Assembly (NCBI GenBank): GCA_026713405.1
Contig: JAPOON010000646.1
Span: 1-5,414 of the forward strand
Source of the DNA: Gammaproteobacteria bacterium
Lineage (GTDB): Bacteria; Pseudomonadota; Gammaproteobacteria; Pseudomonadales; Azotimanducaceae_A
Direction: 5' to 3'
DNA length: 5,414 nucleotides
Numbering within the stretch: position 1 is the first letter of the stretch; every line of letters begins with the position of its first letter. The notes under the pieces are model-generated. The model was not told the origin of the DNA. It saw only the letters and a list, made by a program, of their open reading frames with translations, and ran no database searches. Shown piece after piece: positions 1-5,414 of the stretch. The position numbers and the translations under genes are program-made.

Positions 1-194
1 AGCCGGTCCCGGTTGTTCTGGTAATAGTTGATGCGCGACGCCTTGTTGCAGAGATACCCCTTGGAAACCGGGTGCTCGCGGTCACCCTTTATCTTTTCGA
101 TTACGCGCCCCGTCTCCTCATCCATGCGGGCGAGGACCCCGCAGTTGGCATAGCAGAGGTTACAGGCGGTCGGTTTCCATTCGGCGTCGGTCAT
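1..194 (-). CDS. Molybdopterin-dependent oxidoreductase, N-terminal part (cut by left window edge)
   Basis: Reading leftward from the ATG at 194-192, the first 64 codons are present and the frame is still open at the edge. Cysteines at residues 11, 14, 18 and 49 form the C-x2-C-x3-C-x30-C pattern that binds the N-terminal [4Fe-4S] cluster in the DMSO-reductase superfamily (formate dehydrogenase, nitrate reductase, acetylene hydratase and relatives). Lys51, two residues after the last Cys, matches the lysine that in formate dehydrogenase H lies between the cluster and the pterin. An in-frame TGA three codons upstream fixes the start, so there is no room for a twin-arginine signal and the enzyme is probably cytoplasmic. 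The substrate cannot be told, because the active-site region lies outside the window. It is divergent from the cytochrome operon. DmsA and PsrA types are unlikely because they carry Tat signals. Family confidence is high; subfamily is unknown. Confidence 0.9.
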   Translation of the reverse strand, partial: MTDAEWKPTACNLCYANCGVLARMDEETGRVIEKIKGDREHPVSKGYLCNKASRINYYQNNRDR

Positions 195-284
195 GCGAAT
201 TCATCCTCTGGTCAAACAACGGGCCAGGACTGTTTTCACTTATTCTATGCGATTCACCCGGAGATGCTCGATGCGGCTCGCTTC
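195..284. promoter_or_regulatory. Divergent intergenic region, presumed back-to-back promoters
   Basis: This 90-bp gap separates the leftward molybdenum enzyme from the rightward cytochrome operon, so both leader regions must lie here or inside the neighbouring coding sequence. The most AT-rich part is about 231-248. On the minus strand it contains TAGAAT (242-247), a 5/6 match to a sigma-70 -10 box, but no good -35 box sits at 16-18 bp. On the plus strand TATTCT (241-246) is a weaker -10 candidate overlapping the same bases. I see no clear FNR, Fur or ArsR-type operator. If both promoters are real, the two transcription units would compete or be co-regulated from the same short region. Confidence 0.35.
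204..209 (-). promoter_or_regulatory. Ribosome binding site of the molybdopterin oxidoreductase
   Basis: On the minus strand AGAGGA lies 9 nt before the ATG at 194-192. This is a good Shine-Dalgarno match at normal spacing and supports that start. A second ATG nearer the RBS is out of frame with the cysteine motif. Confidence 0.6.
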
Positions 285-965
285 ATGAAGTTCCAACACC
301 GGCACTCGTGCTGTTTCAATCGCGACAGCGTGCTGACCGCGATGCTTATTATCCTCTGGTTGATTGGCCCGCTTCAGGGTGTTGGATCGGACTCGACCGA
401 CACCGGGCCCAAGGCTACGCGCCACCTACAGGGCGAGGAAGTTGCGAGTCGTTGCAATGAATGCCATGGCGAACGCGGCCACAGCGAGACTCCAGACATC
501 CCGTCCATTGCGGGGTTCTCGATGCTCGCCACGATGGACCTGCTGGATACCTACCGCATGGGCTTGAGAAAGGCGCGCACCGTCACCTTGCCGGACGGGT
601 CCGAGACGAACATGGAAGAGGTTGTCGAGTCGCTTTCCGAAGAGGACGAACTGGCCGTGGTCATCTATTTCGCCAACCGGGAGTGGCGGCCGCACGACCA
701 GCCGTTCGATGCGGACCTGGCCAGGCGTGGAGCCCGAATCCACGAGGAGAAGTGCGACAGGTGCCACTACGAGGGGGGCAGCGACCCCGAATCCGACTTG
801 CCGTTGAGCGCCGGGCAATGGCGGGAGTACCTGGTGGCGGAGTTTGACAACTTCGACAGCGGGCGCCGGGCAATGTCGGACAAGATGAAGGAAAAGTACG
901 ATACGCTGTCTGCGGCGGACAAGCAGGCTATCATCGAACTGTACGTGAGTGCCGGCAATTACTGA
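285..965 (+). CDS. Secreted diheme cytochrome c (c4/c553-like)
   Basis: The protein has 226 residues. The ATG at 285 gives a typical Sec signal: a basic start (MKFQHRH), a hydrophobic core around residues 18-30 and a Gly/Ser-rich end. The mature part has two class I cytochrome c domains, with haem sites CNECH at residues 57-61 and CDRCH at 157-161. Met110 (in NMEEVVESLSEEDE) and Met201 (SDKMKEKYDTLSAADK) precede the Leu-Ser-x-x-Asp helix, as the axial Met does in c4 and c553 proteins, so both haems are probably His/Met. The chain is rich in Asp and Glu, as expected of a soluble periplasmic electron carrier. It heads the operon with the decaheme cytochrome and porin, so it probably passes electrons between them and the respiratory chain (inference). 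No good Shine-Dalgarno is seen; the start could be the ATG at 264, in the same frame. The reading frame is open further left, but that part is antisense to the molybdenum enzyme. Confidence 0.88.
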   Translation: MKFQHRHSCCFNRDSVLTAMLIILWLIGPLQGVGSDSTDTGPKATRHLQGEEVASRCNECHGERGHSETPDIPSIAGFSMLATMDLLDTYRMGLRKARTVTLPDGSETNMEEVVESLSEEDELAVVIYFANREWRPHDQPFDADLARRGARIHEEKCDRCHYEGGSDPESDLPLSAGQWREYLVAEFDNFDSGRRAMSDKMKEKYDTLSAADKQAIIELYVSAGNY

Positions 966-1992
966 GGCCGGCCGGTCAATCAACCAGGGCGTTGCGCGCT
1001 TGGCGGCATCCTTCATTTGCATGGTGATCCTGCTGGTTTACGCCTTGCCGGTAACAGGTGAGCCTGTGAAGGATGCCGACGCGATCCTGGCGGCAAAGCT
1101 CTCGGCCGGAGCCTATTCCTCCCGGGGCGCCGATACCTGCCTCGGCTGCCACGACGACAGCGAGCCGTTTTCGACCGCCGCCGTCTTCGAAACCGTACAT
1201 GGGCACCCCGGCATCGACGGTTCGCCGTTCGCCAATGCTGCCTCCTCGTCCTTCCCGGCGGGTTTGCAATGCGAGGCCTGCCATGGGCCCGTCGGTGAAC
1301 ATGGCCGGCGCATGCTGCGCGAAGGCGACAAGCGGGAACCCATCGTCAATTTCGGTGTGCGGCGCAACGCGTCGGCGGAACTGCAGAATCACTTCTGTCT
1401 CGAGTGTCACGAGAATTATGGCCGCTCGCGCTGGGCGGGCAGCGCCCACGAACAGGCTGACCTGGCGTGCGCCGACTGTCATCAGATCCACGATCGCGTC
1501 GACCTGGTGCGGACTCAGACGGGGCAGGCTGAACGGTGCCTCGATTGTCACCGCGACGTGCGTGCCGACCTTCTCAAGCTGTCGTCCCATCCCATGCGCG
1601 AGCACCAACTGGCCTGCCGGGACTGCCACGACCCCCACGGCGGTTCCGGTGCCGGCGATGCCCTTGTTCGCGAGCCGTCATTGAATCAGGCCTGCGTCGC
1701 TTGCCACGCCGAGAAGCAGGGGCCGTTTCTGTGGGAGCATCCGCCGGCCACCGAGGATTGTGGCATCTGTCATCTGCCGCACGGCTCCAATCAGCCGGCC
1801 CTCCTGGTGCGGCGCGCGCCGCACCTGTGCCAGGCCTGCCACTCGTCGGTAGGCCATCGCAGCCTGCCTGCCCTGGCGGAACGGCTGCCCTCCGATCCCG
1901 GCGCCGAATTCCTGTTCGCGAGCGCCTGCCTGAACTGCCATTCCCGAGTGCATGGATCCAATCATCCGTCAGGCAATCTGTTGCGCCGGTGA
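949..1992 (+). CDS. Decaheme c-type cytochrome, MtrA/MtoA/PioA/DmsE family
   Basis: The protein has up to 347 residues. A hydrophobic signal segment lies at about 18-35, followed by exactly ten CxxCH haem sites starting at residues 64, 108, 150, 174, 197, 223, 249, 271, 294 and 327. Many extra His residues (for example 84, 118, 148, 167, 181, 214, 230, 264, 278, 335) can serve as distal ligands, matching the bis-His haems of this family. The C-terminal CLNCHSRVHGSNHPSG is a hallmark of MtrA-type proteins. Family members form a haem wire that sits inside an outer-membrane barrel and carries electrons between periplasm and cell surface; the barrel gene follows directly. The GTG start at 949 overlaps the previous gene by 17 bp, suggesting translational coupling. 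It has no clear Shine-Dalgarno; TTG at 1000 or ATG at 1021 are alternatives, but both lose the Arg residues before the hydrophobic core. Which named ortholog it is (Fe oxidation, metal reduction or DMSO respiration) cannot be settled from the sequence. Confidence 0.95.
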   Translation: MPAITEAGRSINQGVARLAASFICMVILLVYALPVTGEPVKDADAILAAKLSAGAYSSRGADTCLGCHDDSEPFSTAAVFETVHGHPGIDGSPFANAASSSFPAGLQCEACHGPVGEHGRRMLREGDKREPIVNFGVRRNASAELQNHFCLECHENYGRSRWAGSAHEQADLACADCHQIHDRVDLVRTQTGQAERCLDCHRDVRADLLKLSSHPMREHQLACRDCHDPHGGSGAGDALVREPSLNQACVACHAEKQGPFLWEHPPATEDCGICHLPHGSNQPALLVRRAPHLCQACHSSVGHRSLPALAERLPSDPGAEFLFASACLNCHSRVHGSNHPSGNLLRR

Positions 1993-2025
1993 ACACGGGC
2001 GTCGGCCTCCCGAGACGAGTATCGT

Positions 2026-4224
2026 GTGCAGCGGAGAACGGCGCGTTCAGGCGTGATACCAACCGAATTGACACATCCGCGGCGAGTTCATGAGCGAGGC
2101 GTAACCGGGCACGGCACCTTGCACCACACTCGTAACGGGCAGCGAGCCGTGTTGGCCTGGATCGCCCTGGCCGCATTGCTGGCTGTCTCGTCGGCCGAAG
2201 CCGCCGAATTCGCCGTCAATTACGGCAACGCCGACACCAGGCGCTGGTCGTGCCGGCTGTGCGAATTCGACAAGGCGGCCGCCGGGGCGGGAACCCTGGC
2301 TGCCGGCGCGCTGAACGCCACGGGTAGCGAGATGCGTTTCGGCCGCGACAACGGCATCGACACCTCCGGCGGCTACCTGGATCTGAACGCCGACTATCGA
2401 CTGGCCACGCAATCCGGGTTGCTGGTGGAATTCGCGGGCCGGAATCTCGGGCTCGATTCTCGGGATGCCGTGTTGCGAGCCGAAAAACCAGGACGCTACG
2501 GCATCCGGTTGCGCCACCGGGAAACACCGCGCAATGTCGCCCGGGACGGGCGGTCACCCTTCACCGGAACCGGGACGCTGACGCTGCCGGACGACTGGGT
2601 GCCGGCATTCAGCACGGCGGCGATGCGGCGACTCGCGCAGAGCAGCGAACCGGTCAGGCTGGCCACGCAACGGCGCCGCTCGGAAATCGGCGCCTGGTAT
2701 AGCCTCACTCCCGCACTGACAATCAGGTCCGGGTATTTCCATGAACGGAAACGGGGCCTGGACGAGACCTCCCGCGACTTCTTCTACCAGGCGACCGCGC
2801 TCCCCCAATCCATCGACTATCAGGTCGAGGGTGCAAGCGCCGGGCTTCACTTCGAGACCCGGATGGTTTCGATGGCTCTCAGGTACTCCGGGCGGAAATT
2901 CAACAACGGCGCGGATGTCCTGGAATGGGACAACCCGTACACTGGGGCGGTGGCTCACGGCCGCAGCGTCACCGCGCCGGACAACGAGGCAACTACGCTG
3001 TCGTTCGTCTCGAGATGGCGCATGGGCTTGAAAACCCGCCTCAACACCACGTTCGTCCACAGCGAGTCGAAGCAGGATGCGCCGTTCGTGGCGTATTCGT
3101 CGAACGAATTCATCGACCTGCCCCCTATCGGCGCGCCGGGCCTCGATGGGAACCGGGAATTGCTGAGCGCCGCGGTGAACCTGGTCAGCCGCCCTGTCCC
3201 ACGGCTGCGAGTGAGCTTTGCCCATGCGGTCAACGAACGTCGCGACCGGCGCCGGGACCTCATCCTCACGCCTGTGCTTGGCGATCTGTTTGCGACCGGC
3301 GCCGTGGCAGCCGAGGGATACGATTACAAGCGCGTGCGGACGGACGTCAGGCTTCGATACCGGATGCCCGGGCGGTTCCGGATCGAGGCGGGCTTGCGCA
3401 ATCTCGACAACGAGCGCACGAACCTGGAGATTGCCGGCAACGACGAGCTGCGTGGCTGGCTGGAAGTAACCGGCGATATCGGCGCCGGCTGGCAATTGAG
3501 GCTCAAGCATACCCGCGCCGACCGGGACGCGTCCGAATTCCTGGCCAACACGCGCAACAACCCCTTGACGCGCCGTTTCTACCAGGCTGAGCGCCACGAT
3601 AGCGAATGGAGCGGAGGCATTCGCTACGATGCCGCGGCCTCCGGTATTTCGATCGGACTCGATGCGAACCGCCGCGAGCACGACTACCCCGATTCGCCGT
3701 TGGGATTACAGCGCGACTTCACCAGGGGCTGGACCCTGGATGCCTCCTTCGCCCCGGCGCCGGCGGCGTCGATCTCGGGGTTCTACGGTGTACAGTCGAG
3801 AAAGTCGCAAACGGCAGGCAGCGTTCAGTTTCCGGATCGGGACTGGCTCTACGATACCGAAGACAAGGTCACCACCGCCGGGGTGCGCTTCGCGGCAAAG
3901 GGCTTCCCGCACCCCACGCTCGATCTTACGGCGGACTACGCCCACTCCGACGGCGCTGGGGACTACGAGACATCGCTCGACGCCGTGCGATCGAGCTTTC
4001 CGGGGTTGGTCTCCCGGCATCGCTCCGTCGATGTGCGGCTCCGATATGCGTGGCGCCCACGGACGAGCCTGGTCCTGCGCTACTACTTCGAGCGTTACCG
4101 GGCCGCGGACTGGGCCATCGATGGCGTTGGTGTGGACGCGATCCGCAATGTACTGACGCTGGGGCGTTCCAGCCCAAGGTACGGGAATCATCTCGTCGCG
4201 CTGTCGGTGGAGGCGGCGCTATAG
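2026..4224 (+). CDS. MtrB/PioB-family outer-membrane beta-barrel porin (decaheme-associated)
   Basis: The protein has up to 732 residues. A signal peptide core (AWIALAALLAVSSAEA) ends at about residue 59, and the mature chain starts near AEFAVNYGN. A CxxC pair (WSCRLC, Cys76 and Cys79) lies just inside the mature N-terminus, a signature of MtrB-type barrels. The rest alternates short amphipathic strands with charged loops, many with Arg/Tyr/Trp at strand ends (such as GIRLRHRE, RLRYAWRPRTSLVLRYYFERY), typical of a large 26-28-strand barrel. The length fits MtrB (about 700) and PioB (about 800). The family sheathes the decaheme cytochrome across the outer membrane. The gene lies 33 bp after the decaheme gene and closes the operon. 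The GTG at 2026 gives an unusually long, roughly 40-residue basic n-region; TTG at 2119 would give a normal signal of about 28 residues and may be the true start. The last residue is Leu rather than the aromatic common in barrels. Confidence 0.92.
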   Translation: MQRRTARSGVIPTELTHPRRVHERGVTGHGTLHHTRNGQRAVLAWIALAALLAVSSAEAAEFAVNYGNADTRRWSCRLCEFDKAAAGAGTLAAGALNATGSEMRFGRDNGIDTSGGYLDLNADYRLATQSGLLVEFAGRNLGLDSRDAVLRAEKPGRYGIRLRHRETPRNVARDGRSPFTGTGTLTLPDDWVPAFSTAAMRRLAQSSEPVRLATQRRRSEIGAWYSLTPALTIRSGYFHERKRGLDETSRDFFYQATALPQSIDYQVEGASAGLHFETRMVSMALRYSGRKFNNGADVLEWDNPYTGAVAHGRSVTAPDNEATTLSFVSRWRMGLKTRLNTTFVHSESKQDAPFVAYSSNEFIDLPPIGAPGLDGNRELLSAAVNLVSRPVPRLRVSFAHAVNERRDRRRDLILTPVLGDLFATGAVAAEGYDYKRVRTDVRLRYRMPGRFRIEAGLRNLDNERTNLEIAGNDELRGWLEVTGDIGAGWQLRLKHTRADRDASEFLANTRNNPLTRRFYQAERHDSEWSGGIRYDAAASGISIGLDANRREHDYPDSPLGLQRDFTRGWTLDASFAPAPAASISGFYGVQSRKSQTAGSVQFPDRDWLYDTEDKVTTAGVRFAAKGFPHPTLDLTADYAHSDGAGDYETSLDAVRSSFPGLVSRHRSVDVRLRYAWRPRTSLVLRYYFERYRAADWAIDGVGVDAIRNVLTLGRSSPRYGNHLVALSVEAAL

Positions 4225-4230
4225 CGGTAT
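4225..4230. other. Six-bp convergent junction with no separate terminator
   Basis: The porin's TAG (4222-4224) and the opposing gene's TAA (4233-4231) are only 6 bp apart. A 10-bp perfect palindrome, CGCTATAGCG at 4217-4226, spans the porin stop codon, but it has almost no loop, is short, and is not followed by a T-run. I therefore do not call it an intrinsic terminator. Transcripts from both sides probably overlap at their 3' ends. Confidence 0.5.
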
Positions 4231-5414
4231 TTAATCGTGGTGATCGTCGTCGTGGCCGTCGTCATCGGCAGCGCGAACTTCGGCTTCCAGCAGCGTCAGG
4301 AATCGGTCCATGTTCCGGAAGTCCTCCGAGTCGGCGGACACCTGGGCGCCGCCGCCGTGATTACTCATGCCCTGGATCTTGTAGAGGATCAGTTGCCTGT
4401 GGGTCTGGCCGTCGTGGTCGTGCTCGTCATGGTCGTCCGAAGCCAGGAAGTCCCGGAACACGTTGAAGTTCGCATGTTCCTGCTCGGACCCGGAGCCGCT
4501 GGTGAACACAAGCCGTGTGTGCTCGGACTGGCCACCCGCGACGTGGCAATTGATGCACTTGGCCTGCACGATCGGCTCGTGGATTGATTCGTGGAAGACC
4601 TCCGCCGCGGTTTTGCGGGGCTGTCGGTGTGGCGCGGTAGAGAGGTTGGTCAAGTGGCCTGCCGGACTCAACAGCAGGCTCATGAGGGTGACCGGTTTCT
4701 CCGACTTGACCAACAGTTGCCACTTGCCTGCTCCGGTGCCCAGGGCGCCTTCGAAGTCTTCGTGCCCGGACTCCAGTTCCAGTGCGGTCAGGGTGCGCGA
4801 GGTGCCGGCCGGGATCGAAAGGCTCACATGGCCGACAGCTTCGTCGTCATGACCATCGGAGTCGTCCCCGTGATCGTCATCGGTGTGGCCGTGATCGTCG
4901 TCGGAGTCACCGTGGTCGTCATCGGCGTCGTCATGCGTATCGGTGGAGTTGCCATGATCGTCGGTGGCCGTGATACGGACATCGGTGTCGTCGTGACCGG
5001 GGTTCGTGATGCGCAGTTGGCTGCGCTGGTTCATGTTTCGAGCCGGGTTGAAGATGGCCACCCGGTAGGTGTATTCGTATTCGGCGCCGTCTGAGTCATC
5101 GCCGTGACCGTCATCCCCATGATCGTCATCCCCGGGAGCGTCATCGTGGTCGCCTTCGCCGCCCTCCTCATGGTCCATGTCATCCGAATGATGTTCCATG
5201 GCATCGGCTGGAACGATGTCGTGCATCGAGGTCAGGAACCCGTCCGGGGTGCGGATGTAGGCGAGTACCTCGATTTTCAGATCGCTCGATAACATGAGGC
5301 GCCAGTCGTGACCCGTGGGTCCGGTGCTCCCGGTCAGGCCTTTCTCGGTATTGCCGTCTTCAAGATCTCCCGAATTGAAATGCACCGTTTCCCCGGCATC
5401 GATGGCCAACTTCA
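4231..5414 (-). CDS. Secreted-type repeat-domain protein with Asp/His-rich inserts and a single-haem C-terminal domain (5'-truncated)
   Basis: The frame is open to the right edge, so the start and any signal peptide are missing; 394 complete codons are visible. Residues here are counted from the Leu codon at 5409-5407. Residues 1-68 are the end of one repeat module (FNSGDLEDGN, DWRLML, IRTPDGFLTSMHD). Residues 115-260 are a second module (FNPARNMNQRSQLRITNP, LTALELESG, GAGKWQLLV, MSLLLSPAGHLTNLSTAP). I recognise this module from secreted gammaproteobacterial proteins of unknown role. Asp/His-rich stretches fill the linker (about 73-108) and a loop inside module two (about 149-194), with shorter ones at 325-333 and the C-terminus (DDDGHDDDHHD). 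Residues 270-375 form a domain with one haem site, CINCH at 285-289, then KIQGMSNHGGG; Met348 or His351 could be the sixth ligand. The protein is probably exported, since haem attachment to CxxCH occurs outside the cytoplasm. A metal-binding, redox-linked role is inference. Confidence 0.85.
   Translation of the reverse strand, partial: KLAIDAGETVHFNSGDLEDGNTEKGLTGSTGPTGHDWRLMLSSDLKIEVLAYIRTPDGFLTSMHDIVPADAMEHHSDDMDHEEGGEGDHDDAPGDDDHGDDGHGDDSDGAEYEYTYRVAIFNPARNMNQRSQLRITNPGHDDTDVRITATDDHGNSTDTHDDADDDHGDSDDDHGHTDDDHGDDSDGHDDEAVGHVSLSIPAGTSRTLTALELESGHEDFEGALGTGAGKWQLLVKSEKPVTLMSLLLSPAGHLTNLSTAPHRQPRKTAAEVFHESIHEPIVQAKCINCHVAGGQSEHTRLVFTSGSGSEQEHANFNVFRDFLASDDHDEHDHDGQTHRQLILYKIQGMSNHGGGAQVSADSEDFRNMDRFLTLLEAEVRAADDDGHDDDHHD
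4861..4923 (-). repeat. Three tandem 21-bp units encoding DDDHGxx heptads
   Basis: Within the second Asp/His-rich insert, residues 163-183 are three consecutive heptads: DDDHGDS, DDDHGHT and DDDHGDD. The coding units are 4861-4881, 4882-4902 and 4903-4923; neighbouring units match at 16 of 21 bases by eye. The pattern repeats without interruption in units of seven residues. It suggests growth by tandem duplication followed by divergence. The surrounding sequence (about 4828-4965) continues the same composition less regularly: of 46 residues, about 20 are Asp and 8 His. Confidence 0.75.
5086..5193 (-). repeat. Asp/His-rich low-complexity linker between the two repeat modules
   Basis: Residues 73-108 of the truncated protein contain about 14 Asp, 6 His and 3 Glu in 36 positions, in runs such as DDDHGDDGHGDDSDG. 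The tract joins the end of the first module (MHDIVP) to the start of the second (YRVAIFNP). Its segment at 5110-5130 matches the heptad unit at 4861-4881 of the other insert at 19 of 21 bases, so the two tracts are related at DNA level. Clustered carboxylates and imidazoles of this kind commonly bind divalent or ferric metal ions. Confidence 0.7.

Noticed and set aside
204..236. Imperfect inverted repeat TCCTCTGG / CCAGGA in the divergent region as a regulator site
   Set aside because: The arms are short and unequal in length, and the left arm coincides with the ribosome binding site of the minus-strand gene.
72..284. Upstream extension of the diheme cytochrome frame to 72
   Set aside because: This stretch is mostly antisense to the molybdenum enzyme, shows no secreted-protein features, and would bury the signal peptide about 70 residues into the protein.
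426..1022. Long minus-strand open frame opposite the diheme cytochrome
   Set aside because: It is antisense to a gene with two clear haem motifs and a signal peptide. It has no recognisable domain and reflects high GC content.
2554..3681. Long minus-strand open frame (375 codons) opposite the porin
   Set aside because: The plus frame carries signal peptide, CxxC and beta-barrel strand patterns. The antisense product shows no recognisable domain, and long antisense frames are common in GC-rich DNA.
4217..4226. Perfect 10-bp palindrome CGCTATAGCG as a bidirectional terminator or operator
   Set aside because: It has at most a 3-bp stem around a TATA loop, no T-run, and overlaps a stop codon; chance is sufficient.
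4828..4965. Possible CRISPR-like or intergenic repeat array
   Set aside because: Units are 21 bp, contiguous, degenerate and in frame within a coding sequence, with no spacers; they are protein-level heptads.
4591..5094. Plus-strand reading frame encoding a Val/Ile-rich stretch that looks like transmembrane segments
   Set aside because: It is the antisense shadow of the Asp/His tract: GAC/GAT/CAC codons read backward give GTC/ATC/GTG. The minus frame has recognisable domains and a haem motif; this frame has none.

Overview
The window is high-GC, densely packed bacterial DNA. The porin-cytochrome gene pair, the c4/c553-like diheme cytochrome and the secreted repeat-domain protein at the right end all suggest a Gram-negative proteobacterium, most likely a gammaproteobacterium. 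That placement is inferred from protein families; there is no rRNA or other marker here.

Layout, left to right. (1) Minus strand, 1-194: the first 64 codons of a molybdopterin oxidoreductase with a complete N-terminal [4Fe-4S] cysteine set and no Tat signal; the rest lies beyond the left edge. (2) A 90-bp divergent intergenic region. (3) Plus strand, a tight three-gene operon: a secreted diheme cytochrome c (about 285-965), a decaheme cytochrome c of the MtrA/MtoA/PioA/DmsE family (949-1992, overlapping its neighbour by 17 bp), and an MtrB/PioB-family outer-membrane beta-barrel (2026-4224). (4) Minus strand, 4231 to the right edge: a gene that converges on the operon with only 6 bp between stop codons. 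It is 5'-truncated by the window. It encodes tandem secreted-type repeat domains carrying long Asp/His-rich inserts, followed by a C-terminal domain with one CxxCH haem site.

How they fit together. The decaheme protein and the barrel are the two core parts of a trans-outer-membrane electron conduit, in which a periplasmic haem wire is sheathed inside a porin. The diheme cytochrome at the head of the operon is the natural periplasmic partner linking the conduit to the respiratory chain. No MtrC/OmcA-type cell-surface multihaem cytochrome is encoded in the window, so the set looks more like the two-component MtoAB/PioAB arrangement (Fe(II) oxidation) than the three-component MtrCAB (metal reduction). 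Direction of electron flow cannot be read from the sequence. The Asp/His-rich haem-motif protein is the least familiar element. It may be a secreted metal-binding partner, but adjacency is the only evidence for a link.

No tRNA, rRNA, CRISPR array, insertion sequence or convincing intrinsic terminator was seen. There is no gene-free stretch longer than about 90 bp.
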